Assembly (NCBI GenBank): GCA_017506865.1
Contig: JAFCMP010000335.1
Coordinates: 124,001 to 188,000, forward strand
Direction of reading: 5' to 3'
DNA: 64,000 nucleotides
Origin: Tribonema minus
Lineage: Eukaryota; Sar; Xanthophyceae; Tribonematales; Tribonemataceae
Shown in pieces: positions 27,001-36,540 of the stretch. The notes under the pieces were generated by a model, which had not been told where the DNA came from, made no database searches, and was given only the letters and a program-made list of their open reading frames with translations. The position numbers and the translations under genes are program-made. How positions within the stretch are numbered: the first letter of the stretch is position 1; each line of letters begins with the position of its first letter.

Positions 27001-30000
27001 GGATTGTGGCCCTTGTGCTAGTAGCAGAAAAATTGCGGCGTGCTTCACACAAATATGCACCATCCATAGTCTCCCGATATTTCTGATAGTAGTATGCTGG
27101 TAGAAGTTGTGCAGATTTGGGTATTGTGCCATCGTATTTTGAGGATTTCACTGTGTATGTGCTTATCAGCTCCCATGCTGGGTTTGATGGTACAAGTTGT
27201 ACCAGCACAACAACGTCACGAGACAACTGTATTGGTTGTCCGAATTGAGACAGCACGGTGACACCAAATATGGTGTGCTTAGCAAAGTCAGCTGCGTCTG
27301 CATCATTGCGTCCGCAGTAGCATGGGGTAAGCAGGGCGTGGCACCTCAGCAACAGCATTGTCACAGGAAAGTCCGCAGCGCGTTTTTGCAGCACAGCAAC
27401 TTGTCAATGAATGGTCTGGGAGCGCTGCTCATAGTACAGCAGCAAGGCACTTTGAGCTCGTTTCCGGCATATGCGCATTGCAGTGTCAGCACTAGCGTCG
27501 GCATCAAAAGGATACCGGCATAATATGGTGTAAGTTTCATATGTGTATCATAATGTCGCCAGATCTCGAGGCATGTCTGACTCAGCCCACTGCTGATGTA
27601 CATCATAATAACTGCATATACTACCAAGCTGTGAGTACTACCAAGGTGTGAGCCCCTGACAGCCAATTTGAAACAGGCAGGCCACTTGAAATGATCAAGC
27701 ACAACTGCCATCATGGTGCTCCTGACATTAGTACTATGTGGATGCAGCTGGGATTATCGCCAGATAGGTCTGACACTCTTGGCGCAACGAATATTCTTGT
27801 GACGCGCTTGCAAGTCACAATGGCGCAATTGCTTCAGATTGCTGGGATTGCGCTATGGCCTGCGTCGGCCAAGCAGGCAATATCCTGACATATGCTGCAC
27901 ATGGCATAAGTGCATGTGCCCCTGAGCTCATGCCACAGTGTAAATGAAGGTACAACATCGTGTGACCACGCATTTCAAATTTCTAATGCAATCCTCAAAG
28001 TAGACAAAGCTGGTGGCTGCAGGCAGGTGTTTACTCTATTGTTATGATTGTACATTATGAATGGAATTAAGGCTCACGTACGTCAGACCTGATCAATGAC
28101 TCCTGTTACGGCGGGGCACTTTAATTGTACCGACAGGTATGTGGGCTACCTGGACAGACTTCCTTGTCCAAAGAGCCAGTTGCCTCACATATACGGTATG
28201 TACCCTATTCTATTCTCACAATCTAGCCAGTTGCATGCCTCACATGTACCCCTACCTCACAGGAGTCCCGAATATCGACCATGTCATGGTACACCATCAG
28301 CGCCCAGTACGCCCATGCCTGGTACAGCCAGAATATGCAAAAGATACAGCACGTTGTCAGTGACATATTCTAAGTCTTGTTCGCAATTCCGTTGAATTGT
28401 TGACTTAAAGGAAGCGGCACAGTGTCACATGCATTTGCCACATGACTGTCATGATGGAAACAGACTGGAACATCATACAGCTCTGGACAAAGAGTTGAAC
28501 ATGTGGCTTCTGAATGCTGCATGCTGCCAATGGTTTCATGTACGCTACAGTCGCAGTATAATACTGCTTGTAGTCAGGTCTGTGGCGCATCGGAGGAGCG
28601 GGTAGCTGTGCAAGCGTGCATAATGATTGCATGTATAGTGCATCTGTGCAGCATGTGCTAAGTACTTCAGAAATCTGGTGCAGCACACCTTGAAGCTTGT
28701 CAGGATTGCGCCTTGATGACATGGTGGTCCAGGATCATCTGCGATATATTACTTCTAACGTAATATGTCAAGCGCAATGCACGTTTAACGTTTGCAGTCT
28801 GTGAAGCCACTTGTCACTGTGCTCAGATTCTCACAAATTGAAAGAGCTTCAGGTGCAACAACAACTTACGCATGGTGAGTGAGACAACGTCACAGTGGTT
28901 ACCGTGGCCATTGCTGAAGGTGTGGACCTGAGGCTACTAGTAGGTGGCAAAGGGCCAACTGAGTCAGACTTTTGGAAACAGGATGTTGTGTGACCACAAG
29001 CAGGCTGAGCGTTGTAACAGTGACTTCTCCGTAGTATTAGTGGCACACATGTTGCGGTGTGCCACTGGGCTGCGACACTGTTGCATGGGAAAGTGGCAGT
29101 CACAACGTGTGTGCCCATGCTGCCAGGCTGAGTGTCATCAGCCTGAGCATGCAACTGTGCATCCAACTGCAGCTACAAGTTGCCTGTTGTCAACCAACTT
29201 GAAGGTTGCAGTAGTAGCAACATGCAGCGCCAAAGTTGTCGGGCCGACAATCGCTCGAGCGGCTCGAAAGTGTTGCTGACAAGGAGTCTGATCTTAAAGG
29301 CTACTTAAAATTTTGTGCGATGGCACCAAATTGAATTTTCCTGCAATGTGTTGTTACAATGTATGTCGTATACAAATGCAAGTGTAGAGCACCTGATTCA
29401 GCTTCTGCGGGTTTAATGGCGCGTTGCCGTCCGTGGACTCCAGGAAGACTCTGTTCAGGATCTGCCAATGAGGCAGCAGAAGGGCAACACATGATGGTGC
29501 AATCAGGTGAAGCAGATGCATGCGGTGTGCACGTGTACTTCAAGTAGCACTGCTAGCGCGAAGCCGCTGCGTATGATCCTGATGATACCTGAGTACCCTC
29601 TCTTGCTGACCACGTGCGGTGACCCTGTGTGTCAACTGCCACGCATGATCGACGTCAGTTGCGTGGAGGTGCAGTGTGCTAGTAGTAATGTGGCACGGGC
29701 AGCTGTGGACCCACTGGCTCTATGTCCGGCGCGTCAACAATTACAGACATCTTTTTGACACTAACTGCTATACCCTTGCCATTGCGGCATTTGGTTCTTG
29801 TGATGTTAACAATTGTTCGCGGCGAAGCGGCCGCGCTCATGCATGACATGGCGCATTTTGCAACACACGACAATAGCGCCATCGGGCCCGGGCTGCAGAT
29901 GAGGTTGTCGCAATGGGTGATGTCCTGTTGGGCTGCGCCCCAGTCTTGTCCGACACGGTGGTGGTGCCCTCTAAGAGGGATCGGGCCGCCTGGCAGCGGC

Positions 30001-31127
30001 GGAGGAGGCCCCGTCTGAGTCTATTCTGTAGATAGCTTTGTGAGTATTTGTGTATGCTCGAGATCTTGCAGCAGGGAAGACATGCACGAGCTCAAGAGGG
30101 GCATACCTGTTGTACGCGATGTGCGATCATGGGGTTTCCGCCCCTCAAGTAACCCGGGAAGAAAACAAGTACTACTACACACAAGTACCCAGTGGCACAC
30201 AACCACGTAGTACTCATACTTTTGTTGTGATGCACCGCAGCAGTTTCATGTTGTAGTCATTGTTGTATGTGATGCGGTAAAAGTGATTCAGAAGCTGATT
30301 TTGAATCAGAAGCCTTAGGTTACCACACTGGCAGGACCTTGTCTTGCAATGGGCTATAGTCACCATGGTCACCGTATTACTAGACTAGCGGTACTGTCAA
30401 CTCCTCTGGGAGCATTGCTAACTTCAAGATGTTGAACAGTACTTACAGCAATACTTGCCGCCCTAAGCGCAGGGCTATGATTTTGAAATTGAACATCAAT
30501 GTCATCGCATAACAAAACAAGAGTTCGTTGGTGACACGTGTCAACTGTGTGCCATGGCCAGGTTCTGTGCACACCAAAGACACTGTGAAAGCGAAGCAAT
30601 CATTGCACTGTACAGCAAGAGCACCCGTGACTGCAGCAGTTGTTGAAGCAGCAGCAGCTGCAGCACAGGAAGCATCAGCTGGCAAACTTTTGTCTGGCAG
30701 CACTGCTGCGATGCACTGCTGCGATGCACAACATGATGATGCCGCGTGGCATTGAGCTGACATGAACTCAAGAATCGACACACTGACAGACTGCCTCAGC
30801 GCGACGGTATCAACTCATGTTTTCTGCCGTCGGGAGCCCAGCAGGCTGCGGGTTGGGGTCGAAGGACAGGGCTTCGCCCTGATCAGGCTCGTCAGGCTCG
30901 TCCTGAAGCTCCTTGTTAGCGGCCTCCCGCAAAGCAAAAGGACTGCAGGCTTTGCCCCACCCATGCTTGGCAGAATTTAAGCTCCCGTCCATATCGTGAG
31001 GGTCGATCTCTACATATTGAGCAAAGGGTGCAGGAGCTGGCGTTGGAGAGAGAGCAGAGCAGTCAGCCGCCACCCAGCGCACTTGCAGTAGCGCTGCATA
31101 CGCACTGAGCAACGCCTTCCGCTGCAT
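754..31127 (-). CDS. Peroxidase-DOMON-cytochrome b561-cytochrome b5-b5 reductase fusion gene (dual-oxidase-like architecture), about 30 exons
   Basis: Thirty minus-strand exons were joined by splice sites. From the exon starting at 26,925 down to the stop at 754 the chosen junctions keep one frame, including the critical peroxidase-to-DOMON joins (20,266 to 18,846 in phase 2; 18,732 to 17,602 in phase 0). Order: signal peptide, animal heme peroxidase, DOMON, five-helix b561 with four heme His, cytochrome b5 (HPGG, HKHS), FAD domain (RSYTPV), NAD(P) domain (GGTGVTPM, GPPGFV). Inferred topology: peroxidase and DOMON outside the cytosol, b5 and reductase inside, so electrons from NAD(P)H would cross the membrane to oxygen or to the peroxidase, as in DUOX. 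The protein would be roughly 1,700-1,900 residues. Weak points: one or more exons between 28,870 and 26,925 and the first junction (30,815 to 29,461) are unresolved, and two DOMON splice sites are non-ideal. The alternative is two adjacent genes, but no start, signal peptide or terminator was seen between the halves. Confidence 0.75.
5500..5578 (-). repeat. Decayed extra copy of the FAD-domain exon at 5,702-5,792
   Basis: The stretch repeats most of the exon at 5,702-5,792 (same GATGCGCAC, GTGTCGCC and AGCGACAC blocks with mismatches). It lies about 130-200 bases downstream in the intron on the transcribed strand. The copy has lost an open frame. Confidence 0.75.
7413..10329 (-). other. 2.9-kb intron between the b5 and reductase parts
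   Basis: No exon fitting phase and family was found here. The join from 10,330 (GC donor) to 7,412 restores a normal HKHS motif, which argues that nothing coding is missing. No repeat was recognised. Confidence 0.5.
10330..11195 (-). CDS. Exons 21-22 of the fusion gene: cytochrome b5 domain
   Basis: Exon 11,195-11,104 encodes WVIVNDAVVDVADYMRVHPGG, in which HPGG holds the first heme-ligand His. It ends in phase 2 with a gtaata donor. Exon 10,410-10,330 continues with GTDITKEITG and ends in GGHKH, with the second ligand. The split Ser codon joins it to the exon at 7,412, giving the family signature HKHS. The donor after 10,330 is gcaagc, a GC-AG intron. The domain sits directly after the last b561 helix (FNDGVMQ then GEKW) and so should face the cytosol, relaying electrons from the reductase. 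Confidence 0.85.
11280..11395 (-). repeat. Decayed extra copy of the cytochrome b5 HPGG exon
   Basis: It matches the exon at 11,195-11,104. Its translation runs KWGVVNDAAVDVAD and then hits a stop before HPGG. It lies upstream of the real exon in transcription, unlike most other copies in this window. Confidence 0.8.
11737..15141 (-). CDS. Exons 15-20 of the fusion gene: cytochrome b561 transmembrane domain
   Basis: Exons 15,141-14,993; 14,373-14,272; 14,013-13,873; 13,018-12,887; 12,471-12,433; 11,919-11,737. All internal junctions are phase 0. Five hydrophobic helices are visible. Four carry the family histidines expected for two hemes: FALHGLVMLVAW, NWMDVHAMAAS, TKHGKIGLAMLIG and KYLHRWLGRAMVVLGLFN. 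The fifth helix is HYIGPIALFLYIILFV. The role would be passing electrons across the membrane between the cytosolic b5/reductase side and the DOMON/peroxidase side. The 39-base exon at 12,471-12,433 encodes only a hydrophilic 13-residue loop. Confidence 0.85.
15951..18846 (-). CDS. Exons 11-14 of the fusion gene: DOMON heme-binding domain
   Basis: Exon 18,846-18,732 (GVNNTAYPVDSFHSEG to AIEFVQ) starts with one base that completes the Arg/Ser codon left open by the last peroxidase exon, and it ends in phase 0. Exon 17,602-17,453 carries the DOMON opening (AYKVAWTVDSSKGTITF, FYFAIGLGDKM). Exon 16,604 to about 16,500 carries VTDRFSYNNMEPVEDKTND. Exon 16,122 to about 15,951 carries the closing DOMON pattern FTRNLKTGDTQDKDIDVD and VIWSYN. 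The last two exon ends are tentative: the donors would be gtgaaa and gttgat. DOMON domains bind heme or sugar on the non-cytosolic side and commonly precede cytochrome b561, which fits the next exons. Confidence 0.75.
16868..16962. repeat. About 28-bp tandem repeat, three copies
   Basis: Units built on gacagtgacgccaggta followed by acacacgtgc or acagacgtgc occur three times in tandem within a DOMON intron. Confidence 0.8.
20266..31127 (-). CDS. Exons 1-10 of the fusion gene: signal peptide and animal-type heme peroxidase domain
   Basis: Exons (high to low): 31,127-30,815; 29,461-29,393; 28,927-28,870; 26,925-26,822; 26,169-25,812; 24,397-24,187; 23,148-22,994; 21,726-21,377; 20,892-20,829; 20,333-20,266. 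Exon 1 starts with a hydrophobic leader (MQRKALLSAYAALLQ) chosen over an ATG at 31,196, then the family opening DGSLNSAKHGWGKA. Later exons match the peroxidase family in order: TSFLDLDIIYG; the gapped motif D.RSAQLPGTMALHTLLLRQHN; WTDEEIFQAAR; FQHITFDYFVPLTLG; GGVDGLLRGML; AGRDFKLWSYNDARTAWGL; VDFLVGGLAE; QLQRIKKADYFYHN. The distal His is probably in exon 3 (HCDVVSLT). The usual proximal heme-ligand position in the FRFGH motif reads MFAYT, with Tyr in place of His. The heme-ester Glu position reads Gln. At least one exon is missing between 28,870 and 26,925. Confidence 0.8.
22897..22985. repeat. 45-bp exact tandem duplication
   Basis: The unit beginning aattcagtttctctgctt and ending ctccagcatgtac is present twice without change, immediately next to the donor of the peroxidase exon at 23,148-22,994. 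Confidence 0.9.
23745..24160 (-). repeat. Two decayed copies of the peroxidase exon at 24,187-24,397, one interrupted by a 42-base A tract
   Basis: Blocks such as gctgctagtgcatcc, gggctgggca, agtagtcgaatgtga and the donor region repeat the real exon twice more downstream in the intron. In the middle copy, 42 consecutive A (23,984-24,025) break the duplicated sequence. Read on the minus strand it becomes a run of about 14 Phe between AAFA and ALAAAL. Confidence 0.8.
26404..26490. repeat. 31-bp tandem repeat, two copies
   Basis: The unit gaagcgcaatggcctgaaga plus ggggag occurs twice in a row in an intron of the peroxidase part. Confidence 0.8.
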
Positions 31128-31689
31128 TGCTCTAGCCGAACCGCAGCCGCTGCAGCTGGCATCAGGCGAGGCCTGCCTGCCGTGGGGGTCAGGCAACTTT
31201 CTGCAAATAATTTCTTCGCGAGAACTGGCTGTGACGATGAGAGGTGCTGTTCGTCGTACAGATGCGTTGTATCGGCACGTGGGCGCACATCATATGTAGC
31301 AGACTGAGCCTCTTCAATACGTTAGCATTACTAGGTTGGAAAAGAAGGGTCACTTGAACAACATAACCTCAACTGTAAACTTTTGGCAGAACCTGAAGTT
31401 TGAAAAGTGCTCAGTGCTCATCATGGAATCCCTAACCAATGTAACCTCATGTTGAGGATTTCGCAGTGAATGCTGGCAGGGTTTAACCAGACTTCGCCAA
31501 AGTGGTTTGATGCTGGGTCCCATTCTCCCAATTTCAGGTACTGTTTTCGCAATTTAATCCTAAAAGAGGCCGGGTGTTGTGTTGTGTGCATTCTGCATTC
31601 TGCAGTCCAAAGGTGTACTCCCAATAAATTTTACGGGATATGCATATGCAGCAACTTGCTGAATAATTAGCCTAGCCTGCACTGCATGC
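31128..31689. other. Upstream flank of the redox fusion gene
   Basis: This is the presumed promoter region. No TATA-like box or regulatory motif could be named with confidence. Confidence 0.3.
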
Positions 31690-31855
31690 CATGTACACAA
31701 TGCTGGGGTGTTGGTGGTAGTGTGAAGAGGGGGAAGCCTGTTTGCGTTTGAGTCTCTTCGGAGAAGGAATGTTGCATTGTGTGCACATCCAAAGAGAAGG
31801 AAGGCTTTTTGTGCCCCTAGCGAAGCGAAATAAACAAAAGTACACAATGCGTGCA
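31690..31855 (+). repeat. Dispersed repeat, copy 1 (see 57,605-57,765)
   Basis: About 140 bases match 57,605-57,765 in the same orientation, including gtttgcgtttgagtc, gtgcacatccaaagaga and agcgaa plus aaagtacacaat. It lies about 560 bases upstream of the fusion gene start. Its end (cccctagcgaagcg, then an A-rich tail with aagtac) resembles the 3' tail of the retrotransposon copies nearby, so it may be the 3' end of a related element. Confidence 0.75.
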
Positions 31856-32523
31856 GCCCTGCAACAGCACATCTACTAGCACGCTTTGTGCGTACCATTT
31901 GCTGTGAAGCGTGCAGGGCGCAGTGCTGACTCCTCGGAGGCTGCTGCATAGGGTTCAAACCCTAGAAGGAACACAAGGGCTGCCCGGCCTGTCGTGGAGT
32001 CTTTATACCAGTACATGAATGCAAGTACATGAGGGCAGACACCTAGCAATGCTCCAGCAATGGCCGCACTTCAATGCTGTGCAACAGCCAAGTTTGCACA
32101 GAAACATAGGCCTGGGTGCAAACACGTAGCATCATGATGATAATCACAGGTCGCTGCTGAGGTGGCACATCAAATTCAGCACCCACACCCACATCTGTCA
32201 AAGCCACAATTGTTGACTTCTTCGAAGTATCACAAGTATCTTTCTCGATTAGCTCGCGGCATCGCAGAGGCTGCATACCTCCAAGTGGTGCCCGCACACA
32301 CACTGTGGCACCTGTGCCGCTGTCGCGGTCTCGGCACGATGTCACGGCACGCAAGCAGACCATCGCTGGTGTGCTCGTTTCACTGATGGCATGTGGCGAC
32401 TCTGCTGGGTGGATGACGTCGGCTGCCTGACCTTAACCCTAATAGCCGCACGTCAGTGCTCGGCCACAGCCAGATGGCATTCCACGCTCATGTCGTCTTC
32501 TTCTGCAGTACCAGATGCAGGGT

Positions 32524-33725
32524 ATACGTACTTTTTATTAATTCTCGCTCAGGGCGCAAAAAAGCCCAGATGATTGGCATCTAGCTGTAAAGAATCTATA
32601 TGTCGCATGACAGTCTGAAAGTGTCGCAACGACAACCACTCAAACGCCGCAGCCGCCAAATGGCAGCTCGGGGTCCTCCCCTACGTCCTCCTCCATGTGC
32701 CCCCCCCCCTGGATTCTGCCATGTGTGTCATGACACGGCCAGAGTACGCCATGTGGAGCGCCGCCGACAGTGCCGAGCGTAAGCGCGCCAGGGCGATGCC
32801 CTTGAGAGCTTTAGGGCGCGCTCCTCCGGGCACTGACATCCTGCTGGCATACTCCGTCGCCACAGCCTCCAGCAGCTTCCGCCCCTGCTCCCCGATGCTG
32901 CCAAATGACCCTATTGCCAAAGTGGCAAGTTTGTAGCAATTCTGATCATAATGACCAGAATAGTGGGTAGTCCTGGCGGCCTCTTGGTCGCGGCAGCATC
33001 GCTCGGGGTCTGCTGCAGTCTTCGCCGCCCGCGACGCCACCTGTGCCTCGAAGCAGGTAACGTCCACCATGAGCGGTAGGTGGCGTGTCGGGTCGTCGTA
33101 GCCGGTCGCCGGGAAGGCGTCGGCAGGCAGCACGATGTCCATCCTGCGACTCCCCGGCGGCCCGCGGCGGATCCCAGAAATGGCGTGTAGTCCTCGTCCA
33201 CCAGTCCCGTTTTGAGGTATTGCCGCAGGATGCGCTGCGTGGCCCTCTTGACGCTATTGTGGACGATGGTGTCGTGCGCCTTGACGCGTGGCGCTTGACA
33301 CAGCCGTGCATGCACGAACCATATTTGGGCCAGCCTGGCCCAAATATCTCGTGCGCCAGGTAGGCCACGTCATTCAGCTGAGAACTGCGCTGCTGCCGCA
33401 CCCCGAAGCGGCACATTGTGCCCCAAAGCAAAGCGCCCCTAGTGGCAATAGGACACTAACACGCCAGCAGAGCGATGGGCGAACGGCGTGATGCCTACGG
33501 AGCATGCTTGAAACCTGCATCGATGCGCTGCCACTCGCTGCAGCTCCAGGTGAGGCGCCATGCACGTGTACCCTCAAAACGCTGGTTGCGCCAACTGTCA
33601 TGCTGCCTCTTGCACGCTGTAGCGGTGTGCTCACGGTCGGGCAACGCAGTGCAGCCAGTCAAACTTGCAGCAGCACATCTCCTACCGCCTGAAAAAGCAC
33701 CGCAAGTGCTTGTGCAGGTCATGTT
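32524..33725 (-). mobile_element. Truncated non-LTR retrotransposon, copy 1 (about 1.2 kb, frame broken)
   Basis: On the minus strand it encodes the region after the reverse transcriptase that is shared by many LINE-type elements: VKRATQR, YLKTGLVDEDYTPFLG, MDIVLPADAFPATGYDD, LMVDVTCFEAQVASRAAKTA and LATLAIGSFGSIGEQG. The frame shifts near 33,165 (between FLGS and RMDIV) and again near 33,310, so the copy is dead. Its 5' part (33,300-33,725) also encodes FGVRQQRSSQLNDVAYLAHE. The 3' end is an A-rich tail (aattaataaaaagtac) at 32,530-32,545. The reverse transcriptase itself is absent. Confidence 0.85.
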
Positions 33726-34254
33726 AAAAGATCGTGATCTGGCACACAACACAGCTCTTCCTCGTGCTCTTCCTCACACGCGGCTGTCGGGTTAGCAGAT
33801 CATTAGATATTTTAATGTGAGTGTGCAATGCATTTCTTGTCGGCGAGTCTTGCATGCACTTGTGTCAGGGTTCTCTAGAGAATGGTAGCCTGGTCAATGA
33901 CGAAGCAGATGTTGAGCACTCAGTGCATTCGCCATTGGCCAAGGGTTCAAACAGAGCATATTGCAGCAAGGTGAAAGCCGATTGCTAAGGGGCACGTGTG
34001 CTCGAGGCAGACTGCATGGTCTTGTACTGGTTTTGGATTCTGCATCTCAGAGTGAACACGCTGAGCAATCTGGCTTGGAGTAGTCACCTAATACAGTAAG
34101 CTCTGGATGCTACAAATGACTGTGGGAACATTTACCATGGGGCTGTTGCACTCCATTCGTGAAGATGTCATGTCGTTTTCATGTAGTGCGTTGTGTTCTT
34201 TGCAGTACGCATTGTGATGCCGCTGCCACATGGTCTGTGAACTCATGCTTTGCA

Positions 34255-34425
34255 ATCAGCAGCATGCATGATAACCCATCGCCTGTTGGCTTCTGTGTGT
34301 GTAGTGTCAGCAAGTATGACCTTGGCAGGTGTTCACACGTGCATATGTATTCAATGACCCATCGCCTATTGCCTTTATAGTGTGTGACGTGTCGGCAACT
34401 GTGACCTCGGCAGGTGTTCATGTAC
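34255..34425. repeat. About 75-bp imperfect tandem duplication
   Basis: Two units share gacccatcgcct, tgtgacctcgg or tgaccttgg, and caggtgttca. They lie just upstream of the orphan gene's first recognised exon. Confidence 0.7.
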
Positions 34426-34554
34426 AATGCTGCATGCAGCTTGTGCCATGCAATGTAGTACGCAGCTTGGAGCAGTGGCTATTCTGTAACATTTACACAT
34501 CAATCTTTTCAAATTTTCCGCTCTTTGTTCTCTGTTTTTGTGATGCCTTCGCAG

Positions 34555-36540
34555 GATTGCAAGTAGGGCTTACTTTGTATGGCGAGCAACCGAATGCAAA
34601 TGTTGACATCAATGGCCTGAGCAGGTGAGGTAGCACGTGAATACAGACTGTGGTGTTTGATCTCAGTCAGCGCTTATGTCGTGCAGCATATGAGTCCTCT
34701 GTAGCTGTGACCAGTCCCTTGCTGGGACCTATGTGCAAGCATGTGAGCATTATATGCTTCTAAGTACATTTAATTACGTAGTTTGAAGTAGCAAATATGC
34801 TGCTTTGAAGTATGTAGTAAATGTGCTGCACCTGCAGTGCTCTCGCTCGTTCCCAGATCGTTAGCCACACCTGTGCTGGTTTCTCACATCTCTGCTGAGC
34901 GTCGCTGTTCGTGTGAGTTCTGCAAAGTTGTCGTGCGTAACGGCATGCCCATCATGCCAATTGCTGAACCCAGAAGCGCACGGCAACTGGTGCGGGTCAA
35001 CGCGCCATTGCAAGTAGAGTGTCATGTGCACCTTTCCAGGCAGATTTGCACGCGGGGACTGCCAACGAGCGCCGCTGTCACTGCCTGTGCTACAACACCA
35101 CCTTCACCTTTGGGGTGCTCTCGCGAACCGCGACGCTCAAGCTTCAGCTGCATCGGCAAATCACGCCTCGCGCCGCTGCCCACTGGCAGACCACCGCAGG
35201 AAGAAATGGCGCGCTACCTACCGGCGTTCAGCTCTGGGATGTGCGCTGTGCACGCTGGGCGATGGAGCCAAGGCGCGTGCAAGCGCGCCGTAAGCGCTTG
35301 CGCTTCCGTGGCAAGGCAACTGACCGCAGTGGCAGGCGCAGCGTCTTGGGCACGCCTTGGCCAAATTACGGCTGCATCAGGTTGGCAGCATATTGGTGCG
35401 TTACGGCATGACGTTGGTCATAGAGCATCGCCATGGCCATGCCTGGATGATAATGGGTAACTATGCACCGGGTCATGCGGCAGTAAGCTCAGCGCTGCGT
35501 TTCACCTGTGCACCCACACATGTGCAGCAATGCCGGACTGCTGTAACGACCGTGTGTCACTCCACTGGGGACCCTGGCGCATGAGAGCACATTTGCACTG
35601 TGTACACAACGCCATGCTCGCCAAGTTTAACATCATGTGCATACCAGGAATGCGTGCCGTTGGTGCATGTGAACCGTCAGTTGAATATTGGACCATGGCA
35701 ATTTGGTATCAGATGCCGATCTGGGATAGCGGCAATGCTGTCATTGAATTTTTATTGACGGCACCGGTGCTGGAGCGCTGCTGCTGCTGCTGCTGCTACA
35801 CGTCAGATGTGCAGCACTAGACGCAGTTGCGTACCGCCGCCTCTTGGCCCTCCTGCGCGCACGTGGACACAGCAGCTGCAGCAGTGCTCAACACTAGATG
35901 AAGCGGCCCTGAGAGCGCTGAATGCGCCTGCATCCTAGCCCCGCGGCCTGCCCCCCGCCCCCTCTCGCTAGCATGTGCGCCTTGTCCACCCCTTGAAAAA
36001 TACTCTAACTTGTGGCGTCAGCGAGGTGGTGCACTGCCACTGCTCCGTTGCGGCTCGCCACAGGGGTCGCCGCAGAACACCGCCTCTTTGGAGCGTCGCC
36101 GCAGCTGCAGGTTACGGCAGCGCTCACCACTGCAGCAGCGCTCACCACTAAAGCAGTGCTCAACGCTACAGCTGCAGCTATGCTCAACGTGCAGCTGCTG
36201 CTGCAGCGCTCACCACTGCAGCAGCGTTGAGCGCTGCAGCAGCAGCGCTCGCCACTAGTTGAAGCAGCGCTGAGCACTGCAGGCGCAGCAGCGCTCAATG
36301 CACGCCCACGTCCCAGCCGCACGGCCTGCACAGTCCACGGTAAATTTGCAGGTGACCTGTTGTTGACAATTTCACCCTCACCATAGCCTTCCCCCTACTT
36401 GCACACACAGGATCGGACTGACATTTTGGCCACGACGCATTCGGCGTCGCTTCAAGCACGAAGCATTACGGGCAACGCGCGCTCAATGCCAGCACTGCCA
36501 TTGCCCGGGTCTCGTCGACGCCCCACTTGATGAAAATGAG
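34555..36540 (+). CDS. Unrecognised Cys/Arg-rich orphan gene, at least three exons
   Basis: Exon 34,555-34,625 follows cttcgcag and ends before gtgagg. It encodes LQVGLTLYGEQPNANVDING. Exon 34,857-35,456 follows cgttcccag, stays open for 200 codons with CSCEFCKVVVRNGMPIMPIA, and ends before gtaact. Exon 36,411-36,540 follows a pyrimidine-rich acceptor (ccttccccctacttgc...acacag), encodes IGLTFWPRRIRRRFKHEA and CQHCHCPGLVDAPLDENE, and ends before gtaagc. Both introns join in compatible phase (2 to 1-base). No domain was recognised. The two C..C clusters could bind metal, but this is only a guess. Upstream and downstream ends are not resolved; a further candidate exon starts at 36,706. It could also be an old transposon gene, given the neighbourhood. 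Confidence 0.45.
36105..36300. repeat. Degenerate minisatellite of gcagcagcgctcaccact units
   Basis: Many imperfect copies of a 12-18-base unit built from gcagcagcgctca occur inside the second intron of the orphan gene. Confidence 0.75.

Noticed and set aside
29679-30015. Open frame with QDWGAAQQDITH, resembling the peroxidase WGQFLDHDIT distal motif
   Set aside because: It would lack the His and does not join in phase. The exon at 28,927-28,870 (HCDVVSLT) fits better by position and phase, so it was not used, though it may still hold an unplaced exon.
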